Shown here in pieces: positions 23,360-34,910 of a stretch of DNA of 64,000 nt. The notes beneath the pieces were generated by a model. That model saw nothing but the letters and a program-made list of their open reading frames with translations, was not told where the DNA came from and did not search any database. The number at the start of each line of letters is the position of its first letter. Positions within the stretch are counted from its first letter, which is position 1. This DNA is from Melieria omissa (lineage: Eukaryota > Arthropoda > Insecta > Diptera > Ulidiidae), in NCBI GenBank assembly GCA_963971225.1, contig OZ020267.1, positions 111,184,163 through 111,248,162 on the forward strand, given 5' to 3'. The position numbers and the translations under genes are program-made.

Positions 23360-25861
23360 ATATGAAGAAGGATAGATATGAATAAATCGAATACGCTTCA
23401 TAAGAGCCACTTTTTTAATTTCGAACATGGAAAACACTTCAAAAGTCACCTTCCTACTTACCGTATGACCACCTACCTATCTTCCTGCCAATACTTAGAT
23501 CTCAGACCCTTCAGAGCAAATCAATTGAAAATATTTAGCCCCCTGACAGACAAAAAAACTCTCTGTTTCCATATGAAATATGCTCATATTTTATTATATT
23601 TCTGACCATAAACTAATACAAAATTTAATGAAAAAAATATTATGATAATCTGCACAATCGAATATGCGAAATTCAATCAACATTTGGCAAACCAATTTTG
23701 ACATATTTCATGCAATCAACAACAATAACAATGACAACCTGATAGACATGAAATATCAACATCAAATAACGTAATATCGAAGGGTCAGTGGTTATGCTTC
23801 ATTTTCTTCAATTTTTCCAGCACATTAGTTTTGGAATTCTTATCAAATTTTTACTTGGGCTTTCGCTTTTTTTTAGAACACAAACACAAAATGTGTAAAA
23901 TAAAAAAGCAGAAATGGCAATAACAAATCGTATATAATAAAATAATAATACAAAAAAAAATTCTAGAATAAACAATGTGCATAACAAAGCAGCTTACAGC
24001 TTATCAGTAGAGCAATAACAACAACAAAAGGCCAAAAGGCTGGCATTCAAAGAACAAAGCTGCCTTTTAGATAAGTAAATATATGAATGGAAAATTGCTG
24101 CGCGCTGCACAAAGTGCTGACAGAGAGCAAAATAAATGGCAGAAAAATGTATGAGGCAAAATTACGATTGTGAAAGCGACATGAAAGAAAGTAAAATGTA
24201 GGCAACAGAGTTGCTGTGAATAAGACTGGACATTGAAAATTGTACAAAAGAGTTCAATGCGTATGGCAGAAAAGTCAATGTAAAACAATATGAAATAATA
24301 AAACAATGAAAAATTAAAAAAAATATATATAAAATTTAAATGAAAAAAATAAAAATAAAAAAATATTGAAAATAAAAAAAAGTTTAAAATTGAAAAGAAT
24401 AACAAAACTACAGCCAACAGTCCAAATACACATAAATCATATGCATAAAGAAAAATCCAACGCTCTGAAACACTCACACACACACACCAGACACACCGAC
24501 ATTGTTCGTCCAAAACTGCACAAAAAGCACGTCAGGTCGGCAAAAAGTCAACAAATTCGACCCAAATCAAGTTATGTGTTGGCTGCTGCCATTCATTGAA
24601 GGGCGTGTTGGGGGTATTGGCCAACAGAGCGCCAAAAAATATGCTACACTTTTTGTGATGCATAACAAAACAACAACCCAGTTGTTGGAGGGAAAAATTG
24701 GCGCGCGCGTTGGGTAGTTGAACAAAGTCACAAATAAAGACCGGCTTTGTTTTCATATTTGTCAATTTTTCGTTTGCGCCGCATGTCATACGCGAGCGTC
24801 GAGCGTTGCGCGCAACAAAACAAACAGATCGGCTTATAATTTTGTTGTTTAGCCTTTTTGGGCGGCCGATTGCCGCAGAGCGCTCTGTGCATGACATACT
24901 TTTAGGCTTTGGGCGCTTTCAAGGTTTTCTGCGCACAAATTTATCGATGTAGCGCTTCATACGCCAAAAAAAATGTGCAAAATTTCATTTCGAATTTTTT
25001 TTCATATATATTGTTTTTGCTTTTATTTTGAGAATTTCATTTTCTGGGTGTTCGGTGCTGAGTGGCAAATTGAATGGCTGACGCTCACGCTTTGTAGTCG
25101 GCTTTCAATAGGTTGAACGTTGAATGGAACCGAACAGAACAGAACAGAACAGTGAATGAATGAGTGTGTGAGCGAATGAGTGAGCAACGCGCAACAATTT
25201 AATACAAATAAATCTTTGCACAACAAAAACAAAAACAAAACAAATGTCAGCCAAATCAAACACACCCATCAGGCGTGGCCCGACCATTTCTCTGACAGAT
25301 TCTTTGCCGCGTCTGATAAATGCGACACATCGTAAATCACGCGCCTCCATGTTGGCTTTGCTATCAACAGTAACAACAACAACAACAACAAGAGCTACAA
25401 TATTATACCAAAAAGTCAAGCCAAGTCAAATTGGGCTGAATTTGTTGCTTGCTGCAAGTGGGGAATGAAGAAGTGTGACATGTTTGACATTTGGGCCGAG
25501 TGGTGGCATTGTTTGTTTGTTTGTTTGACATTTCACTGTTTTCACTCTTGCCATATTTATCACAAATGATAAGCATGTGTGTGTGTGTGTGTGTATCAGA
25601 GAGCAAGTGTGAAATATGGGTGTTGTGTGCGCAAATATGTTCAAGTTTCATGACAAAAAAAGCTAAAGAAACAAACACTGGAAGGTAGAAAAGCGACATA
25701 AGATGGCGTACAATGTCATCATTTCATTTAGATATTTGTTGGTGTTGCACAACAATTTTATTCAAATAAAAAGTTGCCACTGAATTTCATTAAAATTGTA
25801 TTGTACGTAGTAACAGATATATTTTCTTTTATCATTACAAAGTTAAAGGTGATAGAAATTT
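23360..25861. other. non-coding region with one exact motif copy
   Basis: AT-rich sequence; 24290-24400 is almost pure A/T with A-runs. A GT microsatellite lies at 25576-25594. Open frames up to 148 codons (minus, 24067-24513) are Phe/Leu-rich products of T-rich sequence with no recognised family. Confidence 0.5.
24894..24907 (+). repeat. dispersed motif copy (ACATACTTTTAGGC)
   Basis: The core is exact; the first base is A instead of G. The flanks are GTGCATG and TTTGGGCG. Confidence 0.8.
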
Positions 25862-26151
25862 GCATACTTTTAGGCGTTCCAAAACCTTGCTCAATGCACT
25901 GAACACGACAAAACCACGTTAAATACTTGTTGCATTTGCATTACTTTACTCTATTTCTTTACTTACTAAATGCAAAACCGCACTTACCAAACAAAATGTA
26001 TTAAAAATGTTGCATACTTTTAGGCAGTTAAGCAACTCAAAAGTCCATTTTTCACTTTTATTATGAAAGATTTTCGTACTAAAACGCATTTACCGCACTC
26101 TCATCATTCGCTTAGAGAATTTCTAATACAACATTTTGCATACTTTTAGGC
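25862..26151 (+). repeat. three same-direction 14-mer copies, decayed array
   Basis: Perfect copies of GCATACTTTTAGGC sit at 25862-25875, 26012-26025 and 26138-26151, spaced 150 and 126 bp. The intervening segments share faint similarity (ACTAAA..GCA...ACCGCACT in both), suggesting an old tandem array whose body has diverged while the motif stayed intact. Confidence 0.7.
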
Positions 26152-28372
26152 GCCTTGCATTCCCTCTACTCCAAACGTTGCCATACTGTTTCCTTAGTGA
26201 ACTAAATGCATTAAGCATTGCCTACAGCAACATTACAAATACCAACAAATTGAATGCATTCATAATTCTTTGCTTATCACTCGTTATTACGCCCATAAAT
26301 ATGCTACGACATAAATTATATTTGTTATGTTCGCACTAAATAAAATAGCAAACATTTTCACTACACTGTAATCAGCAAATTTGCTGTCCTCCATTTCTCT
26401 ATTTATGCTAACGAACATTTGTGCTGCCATTGTAAATGGTTTTCGTGGCTCATTTAACCCTTTTTCTATGTAATTCATTTTCTGCTCTCATTGCTTTTTT
26501 TGGTTGCTGTTGCCTTTACTTTTGTTTGTTTATGTTTGACCCTGTCTGTTGGTCATCTTTAATGCATTTGCATTACACAGCAATTTATTTTTTTTTGTTC
26601 TGAACTGAATTCAGTTTCAATGTAGAAGCAGACGCATCTTCACTTTTAGCTTTTCACATGAATTCTGAATGAATGAATGAATGAGAAACCTTTTTTTTCT
26701 CATACCTTTGAAACAAAATCATAATGATGAAATGATAAAGCATTTTTGTTATTAAAATTTTTCAGTGTTTAGCGCCCAACAGTAGGCTAAATTTTCACAA
26801 ATATTAATGTTAACCGTCAAAGATAAGCGACGACGACACCCACTTCACTATTTGTGTTCTGGTATGGACGCGCAGACAAAGAAATAATGATAAAGACACA
26901 GACAAAAACACAGAAAAAAAATTATATGAAAGCGGTGAAAAAATGGTCTTTAATGTATAGCAACAACAACAAAAAAGGAGATAATGTGCTGAAAATTTAC
27001 TTTCTCCTTTCGTGCTGGTGCCCGACCCACTCACTCCAATTCCTGGCGGCCGACTTCTTTCTTTCTATCTCGCTCTCACTCGCAGCTCAGTGCTTCACGT
27101 CTCGTTTGTTTTGCCTATTTTTCTGTCGTTTGTTTTTGGTTTTTTCTGAACAACCTTCACGGTCTGGCAAAGTGCAAATTTTCTTCACATTTTTTTTTAT
27201 GCTCATCTATGCTTTTTTGTTTATGATTTTTATGCTTCCTTATTTTATACTCTTTTCGGTTCGGTTCTGTATTTGGTGCGCGCCCATGAAAAAAAGATGC
27301 TTATCGATGCGCCTTTGATGGTTTTTATGAGCAATGACCCTGAGTTGTTGTTGGCGTTCGCGCAGCACTCCGGGTCTGTGCATATTCTTTTTTTTACTTG
27401 CGTCCTTTTCCTTAATTTTATGGAGTGTGTCGTCGAAAAAAAGGCCTGTGAAATAATTTGTAGTGCGCTATCAATGACAGTCCAACGCCTCGGCATTGAC
27501 ATTTTATTTTAAGGCATATTTTTAGGCGTGCTGAAATTTCAATTTTAGTATACAACAATGGACAGCAAATGTCTATTCTAAGTATATAAAAAATGTACAA
27601 AGCTGACATAGAAATATTAAAGTATGGCACCTAATAAAAATTCGTTTTAACTTAGCATTTTGTCAGCGTTTTGCTTAAACAGTAAATGAAAGGAAAAATT
27701 ATTGGTTTAAATGGTTTAAAAAGCATTTAAATTACATTATTTGTAATTTGTTATAATTTAAATAAAGAATTTATAGTTTATTAAATTTTGATGTTGAATG
27801 AAGGTCAGAGTCGAAGTAGATTCCATGACAATTTGGTCTGAGTAATTGGGTGGGTTTGAATAATTCATTTGGGACACAATTATTGAAACTATCAACTAAA
27901 TGAAAGACAACATAAATAGAAAATAAAGGTGGAGAAATAGATAAAATAATTACTGTGAATTCTTGATTGTTTAGAATGTCCATGAACATGAACACGGGAA
28001 AATAGACATTGTTGTCCATTGTGCCTCAGCTATTGCTTTCTGCTTCTCTCTTTGATTAGCGGATGCCCGGATTAACAACTACTTGAATTAAATTAGTTTA
28101 CAGAATGAATGATAATGAATGAATGAATGATTCTTTAATCAAGTTTTCCAGACACTCTGGATTTTTTTAAGCCATTCCGACGCTTTTGTGAAGCGAAAAA
28201 TGGAGAGCTTCACATATCAGACTCATATCTGTGAGCCATAAAGTGTTTAGGCTGATAGCTTTTCAATTCATCTCTTTGTTACTTCATGTTTCTGCTCAAA
28301 TATTTGCTGCTGCAGTTCAAACTTTAACGTTTTGAGTTAAAATTTTAATAGTTCTGACCATAAGTGAAGGTC
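26152..28372. other. non-coding region
   Basis: AT-rich DNA with a degenerate motif copy at 27514 (GCATATTTTTAGGC). The 154-codon plus frame at 26854-27318 and the 85-codon minus frame at 27245-27502 show no recognised domain. A short ATGA/GAAT repeat lies at 28102-28130. Confidence 0.5.
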
Positions 28373-28786
28373 GATTTCAGATCCCTTAGACATTTGCGTC
28401 TGAGATTCAAACTCGATGTTTTTGAATTCAAACTTGAATAGGGTTCACGAAAAGTAGAGATCGATTTCAGATCCATAGTAAGGATGTTTATGACTACAGC
28501 TTGAACCTGATCATTTTTAATTAAGTTTGGATAGGATTTTCTACAAGAAGGAGACTATTTCAGATTAATAATTAAGACGTTTGAGGCAGCAGATCAAATT
28601 TCGTAATTTTTAATTCAAATTTTCTTAGGGGCTCTCGATAAGTAGAAATCGATTTCAGATCAATAATAAAGACATTTCTGGCTGCAGATCAAACCAAATA
28701 ATTTTGAATTCAAACTTGAATTCTTTTTCACGGCAAGGAAAGATCGATTTTAGTTCCATAACTAGGACGTTCATGACTGCAACTTA
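28373..28786. repeat. ~90-bp tandem array, left part
   Basis: The word GATTTCAGAT (or near) recurs at 28373, 28463, 28555, 28651 and 28745. Between the repeats are GACGTTT.TGACTGCA and TAATTTTGAATTCAA words. The array is split by the LINE inserted at 28787 and resumes at 30773 in register once the 14-bp duplication is removed. Confidence 0.85.
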
Positions 28787-30772
28787 CGTTAAGGTTAGGT
28801 TACGGAAGGGGTGTGTGCGGCAAGCACTTCTACTCGGAGACCCTTTTGGGTCCATTGTAAATCCCTTCATTTTCGAAGAAAACCGGTGCCTTCCTCTATC
28901 TGTTGGAATCCCTGTAGATCCAAACGGGATCTTATGGGAGCCATTTGGTCTTGGCGAGGAAATTGTGTAGATTGGTTATCTGTGCGTCTGCTACTTCCGC
29001 GAGCCCATCAAAGAACCTTACCCCAAGAGTCTGGAGCCGTCGTCTTTGTAGTGATGGGCAGTGGAATAGCAGATGCTCGACTGATTCTACTGCATCCTCA
29101 TCTCCGCAGCTTCTGCATAAATCGTCGGTCGCCAAACGCCATTTGCATAGCATGACACCAATGGCGCATTGACCTGTGATTACCCCCGTGACCATGTGTA
29201 CAGCATGCTTGTCGAGGAGCAGAAGGCTCTTCGTTTTTCTCGCGTTGAGCGCCGGCCACAGGGTACGTGCAATCCTGCAGTCGCACCTAGTTATCCAGGC
29301 CATATTTTTAGCTCGTGAGCCACTCCCCTATTGAACCCATCGTAGCAGAGATTGGTGGTAGCACCGTCTCGCTGTCTGGTATCGCTGACCCTGCACGGGC
29401 TAATTCGTCCGCCTGCTCGTTCCCTTCGATATTGCTATGTCCGGGCACCCAGCACAGACGGACCCTGCACTGTCTTGTGTCACCTAGTGCTTTCCGACAG
29501 TCTAGTACTACCTTTGATTTCACTACGGTGGATTCAATTGCTTTTAGAGCAGCCTGGCTATCAACACAAATGACGGCCACACTAAGTGCTGAGTTTTTTA
29601 TGTGCTGCGCTGCTTTCATGATGGCAAAAACCTCCGACTGGAAAACGCTGCAATAGTCTGGCAGTCTGTACGACCAGTAGACATTTTGCGTTTCGCTGTA
29701 CACACGCTCCGGTCCCATCCTCTGTCTTTGAGCCGTCGGTAAAGTAGACTTCCGCAGAGTCTTCTGCTGTTCGGGCTGTTGCCTGTTGTCCCTGGAGGGA
29801 TAGTCAATTGGAATCTTCAATTTGAAGTCGCTGCGCTTTACCAGGAAATCAGTGACCTTATCTAGAAGACCTTGTCCGGTAGAGCTAGTCATAAGAACGT
29901 TCAAAATGCTGCAATGTTCGTAGCCGCCTGGCCTCAGCTGGTTAGACTGCCTCAATCTGAGGATTTTACGAACAGGTCCACTGGGGAAAGGAGCAGAAAC
30001 ATTCCCAGAGCCATCCGTGGAGCGCTTTTTGCCGCCCCTGTGATTGCCCAGGTGTCAAGTCTTCTACACTTTCTCCAGATTGCTTCGGTTGCTCTTTTTG
30101 TCCATGGCTGGCCACCATACATGAGAACCATAGGAAATAATGGGTCTGATTATCGCAGTATACATCCAATGGATGATATACGGTTTTAATCCTCATTTCT
30201 TACCAAAGGCTCCCTTGCAAGCATACAGCGCATTGAGTCCTTTCTTCATTCTTTCTTCAATGTTTCGCTTCCAAGAAAGTTTGGAGTCCAGAATAATGCC
30301 AAGATATTTGGCCTCTTTTGATAACTTCAGGGGCTGCTCGTCCACACAGGGAAGAGCGAATTCCTGAATCTTCGTTTTCTTGGTGAACAGTACTATTTCG
30401 GTCTTTTTGGGATTTATCCCGAGGCCATTTTCCCTCGCCCATCAGCTCACTGATAGTTGGCAACAAAAATTTGCCTTGTATCATGATGACGATGTCGACC
30501 GCATAGACCACTATTCTAATGCGTCTTCTCTGAAAGACTCTTAGAATCTCATCCACTACCAGTAGCCAGAAAAGAGGGGATAGCACCGCACCTTGGGATG
30601 TACCTCTTGTGGCTCTCGTTGAGTTGACTATCCTATCTTGCAGCATAGTTCCAACATAATCGATAACGAAACTTTCCACACTATGTGCACGAAGTGCTCC
30701 TGTTAGTGGTGACATTGTTGAAAGCTCCATCTATATCGAGGAAAGCCGCCATTGTGTACTCCTTTAAGGCCA
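28787..30772 (-). mobile_element. 5'-truncated RNase H-bearing LINE (LOA/I-like)
   Basis: A 1986-bp insertion on the minus strand with perfect 14-bp target-site duplications ATGACTGCAACTTA at 28773-28786 and 30773-30786. The 3' end is at the left and reads out through CCTAACCTTAACG. The 5' end stops inside the reverse transcriptase domain, a typical truncation. Coding order on the minus strand is RT palm, RNase H, then a Cys/His-containing C-terminus. RNase H downstream of RT places it in the I/LOA/R1 assemblage; I favour LOA-like from the FLDIDGAFNN motif but cannot prove it. Confidence 0.92.
28932..30760 (-). pseudogene. broken LINE reverse transcriptase and RNase H
   Basis: Three blocks lie in three different frames. 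The RT begins with motif A FLDIDGAFNN just inside the truncation (near 30735). It shifts frame into 30730-30257, which has motif B RGTSQGAVLSPLFW and a motif C reading YAVD where YADD is expected, so a catalytic Asp is replaced by Val. RNase H (29955-29308) has its first catalytic Asp in a TDGS motif that is out of frame near 29740. FQSEVFAI (Glu), VDSQAALKAI (Asp) and GHSNIEGNEQADELA (His, Asp) are intact. The last block (29303-28932) holds CRSCGDED...EHLLFHCP, a Cys/His C-terminal motif. Frameshifts make it non-functional. Confidence 0.9.
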
Positions 30773-31190
30773 ATGACTGCAACTTAAACCTGATAATTGA
30801 ATTCGACTTGGATAGGATTTTCTACAAGAAGGATACGATTTCAGATATATTATTAAGACGTTTGTGGCTGCAGATCAAACGCGATAATTTTAAGTTCAGA
30901 TTTCGATCGATATCGATTTCAGATCCATATTTAAAACGTTTGTGACTGTCTTTATAATTTTGAATTCAACTTAGATAAGGGATCATGAGAAGTAGAGATG
31001 GATTTCAGATCCATAGCTTCGACATTTGTGACTGACTCTATCATTTTGAATTCAACTTGGGTAAGGGATCATGGGAAGTAGAAATGGATTTCAGATCCAT
31101 GGTTACGATCCATGGAATGCAGTTTAGACCCAATAATTTTGAGTTTAAACTTGAATAACTTCTCATGATCCCTTATCCAAGGATCATGAC
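30773..31190. repeat. ~90-bp tandem array, right part
   Basis: It continues the array of 28373-28786: GATTTCAGAT words occur at 30837, 30914, 31001 and 31087. Near the right end GATCATGAGAAG and its complement CTTCTCATGATC form an inverted pair (about 30982 and 31160). Confidence 0.82.
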
Positions 31191-32594
31191 AAGTATTGGA
31201 TTAATCTTTCCTCCATATTTCTCTTTTAATTTTTATTCAAATGAACTCTTATTTAACTCAAAGTTTGTGTCCTGCACATCTATCGTATTAAAAAAATGGC
31301 AATCATCTTTGTCGCCTGACCTGATCTGCCTCACAATCGAATCATTTCGTTTCACTTTTTATAAAAAAATTATAGCAATACTCTTTAACAAAAATAAAAT
31401 GAAATTAAATAACAAATTACACAATTTTTCCGCTACATTTATTGCCAACACGCATCACCTTTGCTGCGCTACAACAATGCTGCTGCAACAAATATATATA
31501 CACACACACACACACATACACTTGCGCCACTCCAATCCCAGTGCCACCGTCACCGAAATTGAGCGAATTTTCTGCATTGTCTGCAATAACCGCCGTCTGT
31601 CGCCGTCATCGCCACCACGCAATATTGCACGCTGCCGGCGCGCGTAAACTGTGCCGCTTTTTGGTGTGGCCGCTGTTGCCAGTTGCGCCATTTTGCATGC
31701 ACGTTACATATTTCATCGTTCATTTATTTAAATACAGGCAACACCAAAAAAAAAAATAAGAATGCTGCGTGAATGAAACGCGCACCGCAGAGATACGAAC
31801 AGCGTTGGCCAGCAACGGCCAACTGCGAGGAGGAGTGAGTGTTTGTCTGACTCTGTATGTGTATGCGTGAGTGCAGGTCGTTGGCAAAAAAGTGTAATTC
31901 ATGTGCGTCACATAAAATAAAATTCATTACTTATGCCATTGTGCATAATTTACACGGCCCTATTTTTTTGTTGCATATATACATATTTTTTTTGTACACT
32001 AATAAAGCTGTAGCTGCGTTCGAGCGGCATGTTGCATAATGTTTGTGCTTAAATTTTGTTGCTTTAGTAGCAACGGTGTTGCTAACGCATGCGAAAATGT
32101 GCGTTATGGGAAAAATTATGAAATAATCTACTCGCACAGGGCGCAGTGGCGCACAAGCGACTGGCAACGACGGAGAAAGACTTCCCCACAAAATCGCCAG
32201 AAAAAGCCAAACATAATGCAAATTTATTATCGAAATTCAATTATGCCTTATAATGCGGTTAATGCCGCCCAGCAGCTGGCGGTCGCAATGGGTTCGTTCG
32301 TTCGGTTGACAGTTTCTCCAAAAGCCAAAGACACAAAGACTCGAACGAGAATGAGAATCGAGGTAATGGAATGGCATTGGTGGAATGGGTTGGGTGCGCG
32401 AAAATGCTGAGTTATATTAAATTTGTGCTATTAAAGCATTAAAACTGTGGTACAGTGCAAAACAGTTGTGCGCCTAAAATTATGCCTCGATGTTCATAAA
32501 ATATTCAAATTAATTTGTCGCATTCTGCCTTTGTCGCATGGGCCCGCTTTTTTATGGCCTCATTAATAAGCTCAACATATTTTCAATGTGCACA

Positions 32595-32608
32595 GCCTAA
32601 AAGTATGC
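32595..32608 (-). repeat. dispersed 14-mer motif copy
   Basis: GCCTAAAAGTATGC, perfect on the minus strand, set between the partial inverted flanks GTGCACA and ACAGAAAT. A degenerate copy (GCCTAAAATTATGC) lies 123 bp to the left in the same direction. Confidence 0.85.
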
Positions 32609-33220
32609 ACAGAAATCAATAAATCCGAGACGATGTAGTTATCTGGGCCGTAATTGCGCTATTCCGCAAATGTTTTTGCACATTAATTAGCCATTCGTTT
32701 TGAACGCATTGGACGCGTACTGCATCGGACGGCGAAGAGTGTAGAGAGGAGAAAAGGACGAATGGGTGATTGGTTGGACCATTTGTGGTCCAACACAAGG
32801 AATTTCACACGCTTCACTAATAATATTCATGCTCATATTTTAGGCTAATGTTTCGCTCAATTGACAGCGCTCGCTTTATTCAGTGCTCCTCGCGCCCCCC
32901 ACCCCCGCGCCCCCTCTGTTCTATGCTCACCCAGTCTCTCCACTGTGTTGTGTTTCTTTGTAACTTGTTGTCGGTCGCTTGTTACTGGCATAAAATCCAT
33001 TTTATTGACCTCAACAGCCACAAACAAAAAACGCACAAAACAATATTGAACAACAACAACAAAAACAGTAACCGCGATTTGCCACAATAACAATAACAAC
33101 AACCAGGCGCCCGTAAAAACATTTAAACACTTTGCGGTTTCGCTCATTGCGTTTTGCGGCGGTCGTTTGCTGTGTCAACAACAACAACCACAATAACACA
33201 AAGCCGCGTTAAAACAAAAT

Positions 33221-33234
33221 GCCTAAAAGTATGC
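33221..33234 (-). repeat. dispersed 14-mer motif copy
   Basis: Perfect GCCTAAAAGTATGC in the context AACAAAAT-motif-TATACTAAA, in unique sequence. Confidence 0.85.
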
Positions 33235-34105
33235 TATACTAAATAAATCTTATTGTCTCTTTGGCTTACAAGAATTTTATTGTTTTTGTAGCTGTCCGTC
33301 GGCTGCAGACATCTGCACACACCTTGCGCCCCTTCTTTGCCTCATGCTCACGCTTTCTGTTCTATCTACTTCCAGCTGCTGCTACTGCTTCTGTTGCTTG
33401 TTTTAGCTTTTGCTTTAAGTATTCTATTTTTTGTGCTTGTTTTTGTTTTTATTAGTGTTGCTATTTCGCATTGTTTTTATTGAGCGCTTTTCGAAAGTTG
33501 CCACAACTTGCCGTCGCCTCCATGACTGCTTCATTCATGCTTGGTTTCTTCGGCACCTATTTAGCTTTGCCCTCCATTTGGCTGTGTTTACGGTCTTGTC
33601 TTGCGTTGCCTGCTCGCTGCCATTGTTGCCATCTAATTGAGATATCAACAGCAGCGCCGTCGGCAGCGATGCGCAGCATGAATGCGAGGGCGAGCGCTGG
33701 TTTTTGCGCTCGTTAGCTCGTGATTTCCAAGTCACCATAAATTTTTCGTTGGTGTTAATTCCATTTCGTGTCTTGTTAGCCGCAAAACCGGCAGTAAAAG
33801 CAACAACCAAACACAACAGCGAGGGCCGCCAGAGATTGTATAGTAAAAATAAAGTAAAAACAACTTGAAAACAAAGCAAAAATAAACCAAAAATAAAGCA
33901 CAAATAATCTGAAACAAATTATCGAATTAGCTGCGCTGCTGCATGGTTTATTTCTGATTGCATTTATTATGTGAGAGGAGAGGGGGAGCGAAAAAAAAGA
34001 TGTAATGGACTGTTGGGTGAACTGCTTAGCGATCAGAAAAAGAAGACAATTGTTGCTTGCTGCAAAAATGCCAAGCAAATGGTTTACAAGCATTGCGTAC
34101 GTCAT

Positions 34106-34122
34106 ACGGGGCGTATGAGTAA
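34106..34122 (+). promoter_or_regulatory. 17-mer shared with position 63 (ACGGGGCGTATGAGTAA)
   Basis: Identical over 17 bases to 63-79; a shorter 11-base match is at 4901. Here the left neighbour makes an inverted pair CATAC-GGGGC-GTATG. Function unknown; it could be a conserved regulatory word. Confidence 0.4.
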
Positions 34123-34635
34123 CGTCATTGCAAATGGAATGAGAATGCGATTTACTTTGCTTCTATCAGAGTGTCGATTGTGCTGTTCGTGTTGTTGGGT
34201 TGTCCAGTTGAACAAAACCGACTCATCTCGCTCTTCCCCCCTTTAACAACATTGACTCTGGTTATGTATAAATAATTTGGAATTAATGATATGTAACATG
34301 TTCTGGCTTTATCTCATTGTGCTGTGTGCACAGCAACAAATACTGACATCAGCTGCCAGCTCACATATGCAACTACAATAACAACAACAACAACAACAGC
34401 CAAAATGTGCTTGTGTACGCATTAAATGTTTTGCGAACTCGGTTGGTGTTTTCGATTTTTTATTTCATTTTATTTTATTTTTGGGCTGTGCTTCTAGGTT
34501 TATTTGGTTGCTCTTTCACACTTAAATTTAGCCATTTGCAATGCTTTGAACTCGCCACCCACACACTTTACACTACGCTTTCGACTAGTTTATGGTGCAC
34601 AGATAAACCAACAGACTGACCGTACCGCACGACCC

Positions 34636-34910
34636 CAACAAACCAACCAACCAACCCAGCAGCCAGTAAACCAACCACCCAGCAAACCAACCACCCAGCA
34701 CACCAACCAACCACCCAACACACCAACCAAGTAGCCAACCACCCAGCAAACCAACCAACCACCCAGCAAACCAACCAACCACCCAGCACACCAACCAACT
34801 AACCACCCAGCATAACAACCAACCACCCAGCAAACCAACCAACCACCCAGCAAACCAACCAACCACCCAGCAAACCAACCCAGCAGCCAACCAACCACCC
34901 CTCCATCGCT
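34636..34910. repeat. 20-bp/16-bp minisatellite (CAACCACCCAGCA)
   Basis: Units of the type ACCAACCAACCACCCAGCAA recur about 14 times, as 20-bp and shortened 16-bp forms. The strand is almost free of G. The absence of stop codons gives apparent Gly/Trp-rich frames on the minus strand, which are artefacts of the repeat. Confidence 0.92.

Larger units (their letters stand above)
31191..34635. other. non-coding region with several motif copies
   Basis: Mixed composition with a CA microsatellite at 31499-31516. Open frames of up to 160 codons overlap on both strands and show no family I recognise. The stretch holds exact motif copies at 32595 and 33221, degenerate ones at 32472 and 32831, and the second copy of ACGGGGCGTATGAGTAA at 34106-34122. 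Confidence 0.5.
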
